Positions 32,387 to 41,821 of a stretch of 64,000 nt of DNA are shown here, in pieces. The notes under the pieces were generated by a model. It had not been told where the DNA came from. It saw only the letters and a program-made list of their open reading frames with translations, and did no database searches. The position numbers were made by a program, and so were the translations under genes. Source of the stretch: Maritimibacter sp. (GTDB taxonomy: Bacteria; Pseudomonadota; Alphaproteobacteria; Rhodobacterales; Rhodobacteraceae); assembly GCA_017792445.1 (NCBI GenBank), contig CP051232.1, forward strand, positions 62,001-126,000, read 5' to 3'. The first letter of the stretch is position 1. Each line of letters begins with the position of its first letter.

Positions 32387-32988
32387 GCGGCGGTCCTCTG
32401 GCGATGCTCTGCCTCGCTCAGGTGGTAGCGGGGCGAGATGAATTCTTCGGCGCGCAGGATCCAGCCGCCCTTCCCGCCATCGCGGCGACGCGCGAACTTG
32501 CGGCTGGCGGGGCGGCGGTCGGCAAGGGCGTAGTAATAGTTGCGCCGGGCTATGCCGTAGGCGTCGGACAGGTGGCGCGGCGCGCTGGCATGCGCGATCT
32601 GCGCGGCCTCGATGGTCTGCGGACCGATGGCGCCGTCGACCGCAAGGCGATGCCCCATGTCGTTCAGCAATCGTTGCAAGATGCGCACCGCGTTCGAACC
32701 CGCGTTGACGTACATATCGAAGAGGCTGGGCTGCAACGGTTCGGGAAGGCTGCCGATGCCCGGGCGGTGGAAGTAGTCGCTGACGAAGATTTCGCGCGCC
32801 TGTTCGCGGGTCAGCCGTTTGACGTCCTCGGCGTCGGTGTCGCCGTCCCCGTCATTGTCGATCCGCAGGCCCCGCAGCGTGCCCAGCGTGACGCCGTATT
32901 TCGTCGGCCCGCCGGGGTCGTCCGGATCGTTCACATAGCCGCCTTCGCGGGCGATGATCTCGTCCGCAATGTTTTCAACCGATCGCAT
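32377..32988 (-). CDS. GH108-family endolysin of the release cassette
   Basis: A 203-residue muramidase-type peptidoglycan hydrolase. The catalytic motif REGGYVNDPDDPGGPTKYGVT is at residues 14-34 (E15 the likely acid), and a C-terminal peptidoglycan-binding part includes LAVDGAIGPQTIEAA. No signal peptide or membrane anchor is seen, so export depends on the holin. A DNDGDGDTDAED loop at 44-55 looks like a calcium-binding EF-hand type insert. The ATG at 32988 is preceded by GGGGCAAGG; the in-frame GTG at 33003 lacks such a signal. It is related to the gene-transfer-agent endolysins of Rhodobacter. Confidence 0.85.
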   Translation of the reverse strand: MRSVENIADEIIAREGGYVNDPDDPGGPTKYGVTLGTLRGLRIDNDGDGDTDAEDVKRLTREQAREIFVSDYFHRPGIGSLPEPLQPSLFDMYVNAGSNAVRILQRLLNDMGHRLAVDGAIGPQTIEAAQIAHASAPRHLSDAYGIARRNYYYALADRRPASRKFARRRDGGKGGWILRAEEFISPRYHLSEAEHRQRTAAWD

Positions 32989-33054
32989 GACCTTGCCCCG
33001 CACGAAAGTGAATGCGGGGCGGAGGATGTTGAATTGCGGTTAAGAAGACGGAAG

Positions 33055-33507
33055 CTAACCGTTCGGGTCTTCGTAGACGCCCTGTTCCTTCAGCGCGTCG
33101 ATGACCTCTTTCGGCATGTAGGTCTCGTCGTGCTTGGCAAGGATCTCCGTCGCTTCGAACACGCCGTCGATCAGGCGGCCGGTGCCGACCATGCCCTGAC
33201 CCTCTTCAAAAAGATCCGGCAGCACGCCGGTATAGGACACCGGGATCGAGGCGCCGCCGTCGGTGACGCTGAAGGTGATCGTCTCGCCCTGCCCGCGCAC
33301 CAGCGAGCCCTCTTCGACCAGCCCGCCAAGGCGGAATGTCTCGTTCGGCGCCGGCGGCTCTTCGGCGATCTGGCTGGGCGCGCGGAAGAAGTTGATGCCG
33401 TCGCGCATCGCATATCCGATCATCGCGGTCGACAGCGCAAGCGCCACGGCGGCCACAAGGATCACCTGCACACGGCGGCGCTTCTTCAGATTCTTCAGTC
33501 CGGCCAT
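33055..33507 (-). CDS. ccmE: cytochrome c maturation haem chaperone CcmE
   Basis: A periplasmic haem chaperone that binds haem covalently through its histidine and hands it to CcmF. The 150 residues include an N-terminal membrane anchor (about 14-32), a beta-barrel domain and the haem-binding KHDETYMPKE (H126, Y130). The ATG at 33507 has GGAGG at 6-base spacing; the ATG two codons earlier abuts the Shine-Dalgarno sequence. It lies 67 bases before the endolysin gene on the same strand. Confidence 0.93.
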   Translation of the reverse strand: MAGLKNLKKRRRVQVILVAAVALALSTAMIGYAMRDGINFFRAPSQIAEEPPAPNETFRLGGLVEEGSLVRGQGETITFSVTDGGASIPVSYTGVLPDLFEEGQGMVGTGRLIDGVFEATEILAKHDETYMPKEVIDALKEQGVYEDPNG

Positions 33508-33582
33508 TCGCATCCTCCACAGACCCGCGAGATACTATCACCGTTCCCGCGGGGCCATGCGTTGATTCAGCGCAAATTTGCG

Positions 33583-34611
33583 TTACGGATAGAGCGGCAC
33601 CAGCATCAGCCCGGCGGTCTCTTCCTCGCCCAGCATCAGGTTCGCGTTCTGGATCGCCTGACCCGAGGATCCCTTGCACAGGTTGTCCAGCGTCGCGATC
33701 ACGATCGCACGGCCCTCGCGCCGGTCTGCAACGACCCCGACATGGCAGAAGTTCGAGCCACGCACGTGCTTCATCGCCGGGGCGGATCCGAAGGGCAGAA
33801 CCTCGATGAACGGCTCGTCCACATATGCCTTTTCCATAGCGGAATAAATGGCTTGCGGATCACCCTTCACGTAGGCCGTCAGCAGGATTCCGCGCGTCGC
33901 CGGGATCAGGTGCGGCGTGAACTGGATCTCGACCTTGCGGCCCGCGATCTTCGAGAACTCCTGATCGAACTCGCCCAGATGCCGGTGCTTGCCGCCCAGC
34001 GAATAGCCCAGCACGTTCTCGTCCATCTCGGCCGCAAGCAGGTGTTCCTTCAACGACCGCCCGGCTCCGGACGCGGCCGCTTTCAGGTCCACGATGATCT
34101 CGTCAAGGTCGATCACCCCCGCCGCGATCAGCGGGCGCAGCGCGAACTGGCCGGTCGCCGCGTTACAGCCGGTGCCTGCGACCAGCCGCGCGGTGCGGAT
34201 TTCGTCGCGGTAGAACTCGGTCAGGCCATAGACGGCTTCGTTCTGAAGCTCGGTCGCCGCGTGCGGCTGGCCGTACCATTTCTGGTACTCGGCAGGGTCG
34301 CGCAGCCGGAAGTCGGCGGACAGGTCGACCACTTTAACATCCGACGGCAAGTCCTTGATAACGGCTTGCGATGTTGCATGCGGCAATGCACAGAAGCACA
34401 GGTCGATCTGCGAGAAATCGATCTGGTCGATGGTCACGAGGTCGGGCAAGTCCAGATGGCGCAGGTGCGGATACACCTCTGCCATTTTCATGCCCGCCTT
34501 GCGGTCCGCGGACAGCGCCGCGATCTTGAACGACGGGTGCGTGGCGATCAGCCGGACCAGTTCGGCCCCGGTGTATCCGGACGCGCCCAGAATGGCGATG
34601 TTGTGGGTCAT
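33583..34611 (-). CDS. argC: N-acetyl-gamma-glutamyl-phosphate reductase
   Basis: An NADPH-dependent reductase of arginine biosynthesis. The 342-residue protein starts [17 protein letters not shown] (cofactor motif) and has the catalytic cysteine in [10 protein letters not shown] (C149). The C-terminal part includes the conserved [14 protein letters not shown]. It is upstream of ccmE on the same strand with 75 bases between. Confidence 0.93.
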   Translation of the reverse strand: MTHNIAILGASGYTGAELVRLIATHPSFKIAALSADRKAGMKMAEVYPHLRHLDLPDLVTIDQIDFSQIDLCFCALPHATSQAVIKDLPSDVKVVDLSADFRLRDPAEYQKWYGQPHAATELQNEAVYGLTEFYRDEIRTARLVAGTGCNAATGQFALRPLIAAGVIDLDEIIVDLKAAASGAGRSLKEHLLAAEMDENVLGYSLGGKHRHLGEFDQEFSKIAGRKVEIQFTPHLIPATRGILLTAYVKGDPQAIYSAMEKAYVDEPFIEVLPFGSAPAMKHVRGSNFCHVGVVADRREGRAIVIATLDNLCKGSSGQAIQNANLMLGEEETAGLMLVPLYP

Positions 34612-34698
34612 GTTCCTGCCCTCGCAAAGTTATCCAGTTGATGGGCGAGCGAGGGACGGGTTTCAACCGGAATCTGCCTCGCCGCGAAGTCGTGACGG

Positions 34699-34721
34699 GT
34701 GCCGGGGGCTTGCCCCGGCAC
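34699..34721 (-). terminator. 9-bp GC stem-loop after the VPLPA-CTERM gene
   Basis: GTGCCGGGG (34699-34707) pairs with CCCCGGCAC (34713-34721) around 5 bases, just downstream of the VPLPA-CTERM stop on the minus strand and upstream of argC. There is no T run, so it may be a transcript-stabilising or factor-assisted end. Confidence 0.4.
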
Positions 34722-34727
34722 GGGGTG

Positions 34728-35315
34728 TCAGCGACGTCGGCGGCGTGCGGCGGCAGCGCCGAACAGCGCAAGCGCGCCGCCCAGCAGAAGGCCCGCCGCC
34801 GGCAGCGGCACGGGGGCCGGGTCGATCGCGTCGACAGACGCGGAGGAGCTGAAGGTGTAGGCCAGATCCTGTCCGTGCGTGAAATACAGCGCAAGGTACA
34901 GGACACCGCCGAATGCGTCGCCCAGCACGATCTCTAGGCTGTCCGTGAGGTCATAGTAGGTGGTGGCGAAGCTGCCGCCATCCTGCCCATCCCAGCCCCA
35001 GCGGAACGGCGTCTCGCTGTAGCGGATGCTGCCACCGGCGGAATAGGAGTAGTCGGCGCCCGACGGTCCTTCGAAGCTGAACGACAGCGTCTGCGCGCCC
35101 GATGCAAGCCCGGTCAGCAGCAGAATGTCGTACTCGTTGCCGGCGCCGGTGCCGGACACCGACGTCACGCCGTCGCCCAGAACGGTCGGCGCGGCCCAGT
35201 TGGACGAGAATTCGCCCACATCGGCTTCGGTGACGGTCACGGCGTGACCGGCCGTGGCCGCAATCGTCATAGAGAACGCCAGTGCGCACACCGGCAGGCA
35301 CTTGGTACCAAACAT
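34728..35315 (-). CDS. VPLPA-CTERM sorting domain protein
   Basis: A 195-residue exported surface protein. A signal peptide occupies about residues 1-25 (CLPVCALAFSMTIAATAG), then a Ser/Gly/Tyr/Asp-rich beta domain follows. The C terminus is the sorting signal VPLPAAGLLLGG (from 169), a hydrophobic helix and five arginines. VPLPA-CTERM proteins are processed by an exosortase-type enzyme and are typical of Rhodobacteraceae; no exosortase gene is in this window. The ATG at 35315 follows AAGGAATTGGTG. The function of the central domain is unknown. Confidence 0.85.
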   Translation of the reverse strand: MFGTKCLPVCALAFSMTIAATAGHAVTVTEADVGEFSSNWAAPTVLGDGVTSVSGTGAGNEYDILLLTGLASGAQTLSFSFEGPSGADYSYSAGGSIRYSETPFRWGWDGQDGGSFATTYYDLTDSLEIVLGDAFGGVLYLALYFTHGQDLAYTFSSSASVDAIDPAPVPLPAAGLLLGGALALFGAAAARRRRR

Positions 35316-35441
35316 CTCACCAATTCCTTGAAATCGTCGCGCATCCACCCGGACGCGCGCTCACAGACGGCAGATAAACCCGCTCAAAGCGCCTTGAAAG
35401 CGGGACGGGATTCTACGTCGCGTAACATGGAAACAATCCGG

Positions 35442-36254
35442 TTACGCGGGGACGAATCCGATCTTTCGTCGAAGAAATCGGGTGGCCTGGTTCGAGACTT
35501 TCAGCGGATCGCCGGTGGTCAGGAACAAGGACTCGCTGCCTTCGCCCTTCATCTCGGGATGCCGTTCAAGATAGTCGGCAAGGCTTGCTGCAACGAGGTT
35601 CGGCTGGCTGTAGACATCCACGTCCTTGCCCAGCGCGTCGCGGAACACATCTTCGACCAGCGGATAGTGGGTGCAGCCCAGCACCGCGGCGTCGGGGTCC
35701 GGCATTTTGCGCAAAAGTGCGTCAACGTGGGACCGCACAAGCGCTTCGGCAAGGATCATGTCGCCTTCTTCGATCGCGTCGACGACACCGCCACAGCTTT
35801 GCGCTTCGACGTCCACACCGATGGCCCGGAACGCAAGTTCGCGCTGGAAGGCCCGGCTGCGGACCGTGGCTGGCGTGGCGAACAGGGCCACGTGCTTCAC
35901 CTTCACCTCGCGCGGGGGCGAGTTGTCGCCCCACTGGCGTTCGGTCAGCGACTCGATCAGCGGCACGAAGACGCCCAGCACCCGCTTGTCGCGGGGCACC
36001 CAGCCCTCTTGCATCCGGCGCAGCGCGGCGGCGCTGGCGGTGTTGCAGGCGAGGATGACAAGGTTGCAGCCAGCGTCGAACAGCCGCTGCACGCCCTTGG
36101 TCGTCAGGTCGTAGATGTCCTCGGGGTCGCGCACGCCGTAGGGCGTGTTGATGTTGTCGCCATAATAGACGAAGGGCACGTCGGGCATTGCCCGCGTGAC
36201 GGCGTCCAGTACGGTCAGGCCTCCCAGCCCGCTATCGAAAATCCCGACGGCCAA
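35442..36254 (-). CDS. murI: glutamate racemase
   Basis: Makes D-glutamate for peptidoglycan. The 270 residues include the start [16 protein letters not shown] and both catalytic cysteines, in [13 protein letters not shown] (C70) and [11 protein letters not shown]. The best start is a TTG at 36254 behind AAGGGCAGGG; no ATG precedes the conserved GIFDSG. It is 15 bases downstream of the acyltransferase gene. Confidence 0.92.
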   Translation of the reverse strand: MAVGIFDSGLGGLTVLDAVTRAMPDVPFVYYGDNINTPYGVRDPEDIYDLTTKGVQRLFDAGCNLVILACNTASAAALRRMQEGWVPRDKRVLGVFVPLIESLTERQWGDNSPPREVKVKHVALFATPATVRSRAFQRELAFRAIGVDVEAQSCGGVVDAIEEGDMILAEALVRSHVDALLRKMPDPDAAVLGCTHYPLVEDVFRDALGKDVDVYSQPNLVAASLADYLERHPEMKGEGSESLFLTTGDPLKVSNQATRFLRRKIGFVPA

Positions 36255-36269
36255 TCCGATGCCCTGCCC

Positions 36270-37148
36270 TTAAGCGCGATACTTTTCCTCGAACTCAAAC
36301 CCGTAGCCTGTGGATTTGAGCGGTCGTGGGGACAGGGCATACGTCCGCTGGCGAAGAAAATCCATCATGGATTTCGGATTGTCGCGATAGCGGTCGAGTT
36401 CCGCCCGCGGGATGGGTTCGCCGACCGCGATCTTGACCGGATCATCGACCCGCATCCGGAACTCGTTGATCAGCAGCGCCATGCGCAAGGTATAGTGCAA
36501 ATGGCTGGCGATCTGGAACAGGCGCGAGTTGTGACCGTCAAAGTAGACCGGCACCACCGCCGCATCGGATTTTGCGATCATTTTTGCGGTGAAGCTGCGC
36601 CACAGCGGATCCAGCGGCTGCCCGAAGGGCTTGGGCGCGGTGGCCACGGTGCCGCCCGGGAAGACACCGATGGCGCCGCCGTTCGCCAGATAGTCGAGCG
36701 CGGTCTTGCGCGTTTCGACATTCTGGCGCACCGCCTCTTTGGTTTCGTCGAAGGCGATGGGCAGGATGATGCGGTTCAGTTCCTCTGCCTTGCGAAAGAT
36801 CCGGTGCGCGAGAATGCGGAAGTCGCCGCGCGCAAGGCTGAGGATATGGCCCATCATGAGCCCGTCGAGAATGCCATAAGGGTGGTTCGAGATCAGGATC
36901 AGCGGGCCCTGCGCCGGAATGTTGTTCAGGCTGCCCGCGACCACGTCGAGGCTGAGGCCATAGCGGTCCACCATGACCTGCCAGAAATCGCGGCCGTTCG
37001 CGACCTCCAGGTCATAGCCCCTCACGCGCCGGATCAGGTGCATCCGCCCGGTCGCGTTCTCCAGAAGCCGGATCATCGCACGCCCGCTTTTCGAGCGGGC
37101 CGAACTTGCGTAGCTGATGTCCCTTGCGATGTGGCGATTGAAAGCCAT
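36270..37148 (-). CDS. lysophospholipid acyltransferase family protein
   Basis: A PlsC-type acyltransferase of 292 residues. Motif I is ISNHPYGILDG (NHx4D), followed by a FPGGTVATA block and a PVYFDG block. Such enzymes acylate lysophosphatidate or related lipids at the inner membrane; the SNHPYGILDG form is found in ornithine-lipid and glycerolipid branches, so the substrate is open. The start at 37148 (MAFNRH) has AAGGA at good spacing; the ATG two codons earlier touches the Shine-Dalgarno sequence. Confidence 0.82.
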   Translation of the reverse strand: MAFNRHIARDISYASSARSKSGRAMIRLLENATGRMHLIRRVRGYDLEVANGRDFWQVMVDRYGLSLDVVAGSLNNIPAQGPLILISNHPYGILDGLMMGHILSLARGDFRILAHRIFRKAEELNRIILPIAFDETKEAVRQNVETRKTALDYLANGGAIGVFPGGTVATAPKPFGQPLDPLWRSFTAKMIAKSDAAVVPVYFDGHNSRLFQIASHLHYTLRMALLINEFRMRVDDPVKIAVGEPIPRAELDRYRDNPKSMMDFLRQRTYALSPRPLKSTGYGFEFEEKYRA

Positions 37149-37246
37149 CCGCATTCCTTTCGGGGCTGCCTGCCTTGGGAATCGAACCCGATCCCGTGGC
37201 GGGCATCATGTAACTTCCTTGCGAAGAAACGATGACAGAACCGCGA

Positions 37247-40200
37247 TTACTCCGCGGCCCTGCTGTACCCCTTGTCACCCTGTTTCAGCGCCTCCAGAAG
37301 CTCTTCTCGGCGCTTGGCCGCCTTCGCCTCGTTGGCTTCCTTGACCGGGCCGAAGCCCCTGATCTGCAAGGGGAGTTCCGCCAGCGCGACGGCAGCTTCG
37401 GGGTTCTTTTCTGCCTGCGTCAGAAGCAGGTTCATGTCGCCCTCGTACTGCTTGATCAGCGCGCGCTCCATCTTGCGTTCGGGCAGGCGACCGAACGGAT
37501 CGAATGGCGTGCCGCGCAGGACCTTCATCCGCGCCAGCATACGGAACCCTCGCTGCATGCCGGGGCCGAACTGCCGCTTTTCGGGCCGCCCGTTGGCGCC
37601 CTGCTTCGCCATGATCGGCGGCGCAAGGTGGTAGGACATGCGGAAGTCGCCGTCGAAGGCCTCGCGGGCCTTGTCCTCGGTCTCGAGCAACATGCGCGCG
37701 ACCTCGTATTCGTCCTTGTAGGCCAAGAGCTTGTGATAGCCCTTCGCCACCGCCTCGCGCAGTTTCGGGTTGCTGAACCGCTCGACGGCCTTGCGATACT
37801 TCGCGGCCAGCCGCTTCGACTGGTACTTGGTCAGCTGCTCTGCCCGGAAGGCGATCTTCTCGTCCACCGATTTCGGCAGTTCCACCACCTTCGGATGCGA
37901 CAGGCTCGCCGCCTCTTCCGGGTTCAGCACCGCCCAGCGCCCGATCTCGAAGGCGCGCTTGTTGCGTTCGGCGGCAGCGCCGTTCATCTCGATCGCGCGC
38001 AGGATCGCCTCTAGCGAGATCGGCACGAAACCCTGCTGCCACGCGGCGCCGAACACGATCATGTTGGAAAAGATCGTGTCGCCCATCGCCGTCTTGGCCA
38101 GATCGGTGGCGTCGAACAGGCTCAGCTTGTCGCGGATGCGCGCCTGAAGCGCGACCGAAAGGCGGTCGGTCGGCAGGCGGAATTCGGTGTCGCGGGTGAA
38201 ATCGCCCGTGATGATCTCGTGGCTGTTGACGACGGCGCCGGTACGTCCGGTCTTGGTCAGGCCCAGCGTCTTTGCGCCTGCGCTGACGACAAGGTCGCCA
38301 CCGATCAGCGCATCAGCCTCGCCGGTCGCGACGCGGATCGCGGTGATCGCCTCGGGCGTCTCGGCCAGCCGACAGTGGATGTGCACCGCCCCGCCCTTCT
38401 GAGCGAGGCCCGCCATCTCCATCATGCCCGCCGCCTTGCCGTCGAGATGCGCGGCCATCGCCATGACCGCGCCGATGGTCACGACGCCGGTCCCGCCGAC
38501 GCCGGTGATGACGACGTTGTAGGTGCCGTCGATGGTGCCGATCTCGGGTTCCGGCATGTGCCCGGTGTCAAGATCGACGGTCGCGGCCTTCTTCGGCGTC
38601 GCCCCCTCCAGCGTCACGAAGGACGGGCAGAAGCCATTGAGACAGCTGAAGTCCTTGTTGCAGCTCGACTGGTCGATCGCCCGTTTGCGGCCCAGCTCCG
38701 TCTCTTCCGGCACGATGGCGACGCAGTTCGACTGCACGCCGCAATCGCCGCAGCCCTCGCAGACGTCGGTGTTGATGAAGACGCGCTTGTCGATGTCCGG
38801 GAATGTGCCGCGCTTGCGCCGGCGGCGTTTTTCGGCGGCGCAGGTCTGGATATAGACGATGGCCGACACGCCCTTGTAGTCGCTGAATGTCTTCTGCACC
38901 GCGGGAAGCGCGTCGCGCTCGTGGATCGGCACGCCTTTCGGGAAGGCGGACCGGTCGACGTCTTCCTTCTCGTCATAGACCACGGCCACGTTGCGCACGC
39001 CCATCGCCAGCAGTTCGCGGACGATCTGGTCGGCCTTAAGCCCGCCATCGTTCGTCTGCCCGCCGGTCATGGCGACGGCATCGTTGTAAAGGATCTTATA
39101 GGTGATGTTCGTTCCGGCCATCAGAGCGAAGCGGATCGCCAGCATGCCCGAGTGATTATAGGTTCCGTCGCCAAGGTTCTGGAACACGTGCTCGGTATTC
39201 GAGAACGGCGCCTCGCCCACCCAGTTCGCGCCCTCGGCGCCCATATGGGTGAAACCGCTGGTTTCGCGGTCCATCCACTGCACCATGAAGTGACAGCCGA
39301 TTCCCGCGTAGGCGCGGCTTCCCTCGGGCACCTTGGTCGAGGTGTTGTGCGGGCAACCGGCGCAGTAATACGGCAGGCGCGATGCGATCTCTTCAGCGTT
39401 GTCGGCCTTCTTGGCGTCAAGAATGGCCTGAACGCCCGCCTTGATGCGGTCGGTGCCACGCCCCTCCTCGATCAGGATGTCGCCCAGCTTTTCGGCGATC
39501 ATCACCGGGTCCAGCGCATAGCGGGTCGGGAACAGTTCGTCGCGGTGCATGCCGCCCGCGCCGCCCTTGTACCAGCCATAGACACGGCGGCCGCGCCGGT
39601 CGTCGAAGATGGCTTCCTTGATCTGCACTTCGATCAGCTTGCGCTTTTCCTCGACCACGACGACCAGGTCCAACCCCTCGGCCCAATCGTGGAAGGACTT
39701 CATGTCCATCGGCCAGGTCTGACCCACCTTGTAGGTGGTGATGCCAAGGCGCTCTGCCTCTGCCGCGTCGATGCCAAGCAGCGACAGGGCGTGGACGAGG
39801 TCCAGCCAGTTCTTCCCCGCCGCGACGAAGCCGATCTTCGCGCCCGGCTTGCCCCAGACGCGTTTGTCGATTTTGTTGGCGTGCGAGAACGCTTCGGCCG
39901 CGAAGCGTTTATAGTCGGTCATCCGCGCTTCCTGCGGAATCCAGTGATCGCCCAGCCGGATGTTCAGCCCGTCCGCAGGCATATCGAATTCCGGGATGAC
40001 AAAGCTCATGCGGTCCGGGCTTCCGTCCACGACGGCGGTCGCCTCGACGGTGTCCTTGATCAGCTTGAGGCCCGTCCAGAGCCCCGAGAACCGGCTGAGC
40101 GCATATGCATACAGGCCGAAATCCATGATCTCCTGCACGCCTGCAGGCGACAGCACGGGGATATAGGCGTCGACGGCGGCCCAGTCGGACTGGTGGCACA

Positions 40201-40660
40201 CGGTAGAGCTTTCGCCGGTGTGGTCGTCGCCCAGCGCCATGATCACGCCGCCGTTCTTCGACGAACCCGCCATGTTGGCGTGGCGCATCACGTCACCCGA
40301 GCGGTCCACGCCGGGGCCTTTGCCGTACCAAAGCCCGAAGACTCCGTCGAACTTGCCCTCGCCGCGCAGTTCCGCCTGCTGGGTGCCCCAAAGGGCGGTG
40401 GCGGCTAGGTCTTCGTTCAGACCGGGCTGGAACTTGATGTCGGATGCCTCGAGCACGTCCTTGGAGCGCGCCATCGTCATGTCCACCGCGCCCAGCGGCG
40501 ACCCACGGTATCCCGAGACGAAGCCCGCCGTATTCAGCCCGGCGGCCCGGTCGCGGGCCTTCTGCATCAACAACAAACGTACCAGCGCTTGCGTCCCGTT
40601 CAGGAGTACGGGTGACTTTTCAAGGTCGAACCGGTCGTGAAGGGTCACGTCCTGGCGCAT
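37247..40660 (-). CDS. indolepyruvate ferredoxin oxidoreductase, fused alpha/beta form
   Basis: A 1137-residue single-chain 2-oxoacid:ferredoxin oxidoreductase that oxidatively decarboxylates arylpyruvates or branched 2-oxoacids to acyl-CoA. An N-terminal IorA-like part (GFVSGYRGSPLGAVD) is followed by a TPP-binding domain and two cysteine-rich Fe-S regions (DVCEGCGDCGVQSNCV and SSCNKDFSCLNGFCP). The C-terminal part is gamma-subunit and IorB-like (ITGVGGTGVVTIGAV). The ATG at 40660 has GAGG 9 bases upstream. The LysR gene at 40822 is divergent and may control it. Confidence 0.92.
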   Translation of the reverse strand: MRQDVTLHDRFDLEKSPVLLNGTQALVRLLLMQKARDRAAGLNTAGFVSGYRGSPLGAVDMTMARSKDVLEASDIKFQPGLNEDLAATALWGTQQAELRGEGKFDGVFGLWYGKGPGVDRSGDVMRHANMAGSSKNGGVIMALGDDHTGESSTVCHQSDWAAVDAYIPVLSPAGVQEIMDFGLYAYALSRFSGLWTGLKLIKDTVEATAVVDGSPDRMSFVIPEFDMPADGLNIRLGDHWIPQEARMTDYKRFAAEAFSHANKIDKRVWGKPGAKIGFVAAGKNWLDLVHALSLLGIDAAEAERLGITTYKVGQTWPMDMKSFHDWAEGLDLVVVVEEKRKLIEVQIKEAIFDDRRGRRVYGWYKGGAGGMHRDELFPTRYALDPVMIAEKLGDILIEEGRGTDRIKAGVQAILDAKKADNAEEIASRLPYYCAGCPHNTSTKVPEGSRAYAGIGCHFMVQWMDRETSGFTHMGAEGANWVGEAPFSNTEHVFQNLGDGTYNHSGMLAIRFALMAGTNITYKILYNDAVAMTGGQTNDGGLKADQIVRELLAMGVRNVAVVYDEKEDVDRSAFPKGVPIHERDALPAVQKTFSDYKGVSAIVYIQTCAAEKRRRRKRGTFPDIDKRVFINTDVCEGCGDCGVQSNCVAIVPEETELGRKRAIDQSSCNKDFSCLNGFCPSFVTLEGATPKKAATVDLDTGHMPEPEIGTIDGTYNVVITGVGGTGVVTIGAVMAMAAHLDGKAAGMMEMAGLAQKGGAVHIHCRLAETPEAITAIRVATGEADALIGGDLVVSAGAKTLGLTKTGRTGAVVNSHEIITGDFTRDTEFRLPTDRLSVALQARIRDKLSLFDATDLAKTAMGDTIFSNMIVFGAAWQQGFVPISLEAILRAIEMNGAAAERNKRAFEIGRWAVLNPEEAASLSHPKVVELPKSVDEKIAFRAEQLTKYQSKRLAAKYRKAVERFSNPKLREAVAKGYHKLLAYKDEYEVARMLLETEDKAREAFDGDFRMSYHLAPPIMAKQGANGRPEKRQFGPGMQRGFRMLARMKVLRGTPFDPFGRLPERKMERALIKQYEGDMNLLLTQAEKNPEAAVALAELPLQIRGFGPVKEANEAKAAKRREELLEALKQGDKGYSRAAE

Positions 40661-40821
40661 TGCTGGGTGCCTCTCGTTTAGCTAGAATTTAAGGGTATCA
40701 TAGGTCACACAGACTGACCTACAAAATGAATTTACCGGTTGCCCCGGACGGCTGTTCCCGCCTAACCCCTCGGTAACCATACTGCTATATTGAGACTGTA
40801 ACAGGGTCGGCCCGCAAAAAA

Positions 40822-41727
40822 ATGGACTGGGACAAGCTAAGAATATTTCACGCGGTGGCAGATGCCGGCTCGCTCACGCATGCCGGGGAGTCGCTGCATC
40901 TCAGCCAGTCTGCCGTCTCGCGGCAGATCCGGGCGCTTGAAGAAAGCCTGAATGCCACCCTTTTCCACCGCCACGCGCGGGGGCTGATTCTCACCGAACA
41001 GGGGGAGCTTCTGTTCGATGCGACCTCTGCCATGGTGCGCCGCCTCGACACGGCAGAAGCGCGGATCCGCGACTCGAAGGAAGAAGTGTTCGGCGAATTG
41101 CGCGTGACGGCGACCACCGGCTTCGGGTCGTTGTGGCTCGCGCCCCGACTGCCGACGCTATATTCCAGCTATCCCGATCTGAAGATCGACCTGATGCTGG
41201 AAGAGCGGGTGCTGGACCTGCCCATGCGCGAGGCCGACGTTGCCATCCGCATGAAGGAACCCAGCCAGGCCGACCTGATCCGCCGCCGCCTGATGGGCGT
41301 GCGCATGCGGCTTTACGCGTCGCCGAAGTACCTCGAATCCGCCGGGACGCCGAAACGGATGTCGGACATCGCGATGCACCGGCTGATCTGCCAGAACCCG
41401 ACCTCGCATCAGGTGTCCGCCGGGGTCAGCCTGATCTCGCAACTGATGACGCATGACGTGCGCTCGCTGCTGACGGTGAACAACTACTTCGGCGTGCTGC
41501 AGGGCGTTCTCAGCAACCTCGGCATCGGCGTTCTGCCCGACTATCTGCTGGAAGACTTCCCGGAGATGGTGCGCGTGCTGCCGGATATCGAGTCGAACGA
41601 GGTGCCGGTGTTCCTCGCCTACCCGGAGGAACTGCGTAATTCCAAGCGGATCGCGGCCTTCCGCGACTTCGTGACGGAAGAGATCATCGCATACCGGAAA
41701 CGCCGCACCGACGAGGATGCCGGCTGA
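40822..41727 (+). CDS. LysR-family transcriptional regulator
   Basis: A 301-residue regulator with an N-terminal winged helix-turn-helix (AGESLHLSQSAVSRQIRALEE, about 21-41) and a C-terminal type 2 periplasmic-binding fold effector domain. The start at 40822 lies in an A-rich context without a clear Shine-Dalgarno sequence. It is divergent from the ior gene across 161 bases, so it may regulate it and itself. The effector is unknown. Confidence 0.88.
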   Translation: MDWDKLRIFHAVADAGSLTHAGESLHLSQSAVSRQIRALEESLNATLFHRHARGLILTEQGELLFDATSAMVRRLDTAEARIRDSKEEVFGELRVTATTGFGSLWLAPRLPTLYSSYPDLKIDLMLEERVLDLPMREADVAIRMKEPSQADLIRRRLMGVRMRLYASPKYLESAGTPKRMSDIAMHRLICQNPTSHQVSAGVSLISQLMTHDVRSLLTVNNYFGVLQGVLSNLGIGVLPDYLLEDFPEMVRVLPDIESNEVPVFLAYPEELRNSKRIAAFRDFVTEEIIAYRKRRTDEDAG

Positions 41728-41786
41728 CGCAGGATACACATGCACAGGCCACATAGCGGCCTTGCGTCGCATCGTTCACAAACTGC

Positions 41787-41815
41787 TTGATCGGCAGGCA
41801 TCGCGGGCATATCTG
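41787..41815 (+). promoter_or_regulatory. predicted housekeeping promoter for a small RNA
   Basis: A -35 like TTGATC (41787-41792) and a -10 like TATCTG (41810-41815) are spaced by 17 bases, in the gap after lysR. The expected start point is about 41822. The sites are modest matches, read by eye. Confidence 0.45.
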
Positions 41816-41821
41816 CACATC

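Noticed and set aside
31609-32988. Remnant prophage
   Set aside because: No integrase, repressor, capsid or tail gene, no flanking repeat, and the genes are in the same orientation as and packed into the ccm cluster; a domesticated release cassette fits better.
37162-37200. tRNA T-arm-like sequence (GGTTCGATTCCC on the minus strand) between the acyltransferase and ior genes
   Set aside because: No matching acceptor, D-arm or anticodon arm could be found within 80 bases, and the T stem has a mismatch; it is explained by a short GC hairpin.
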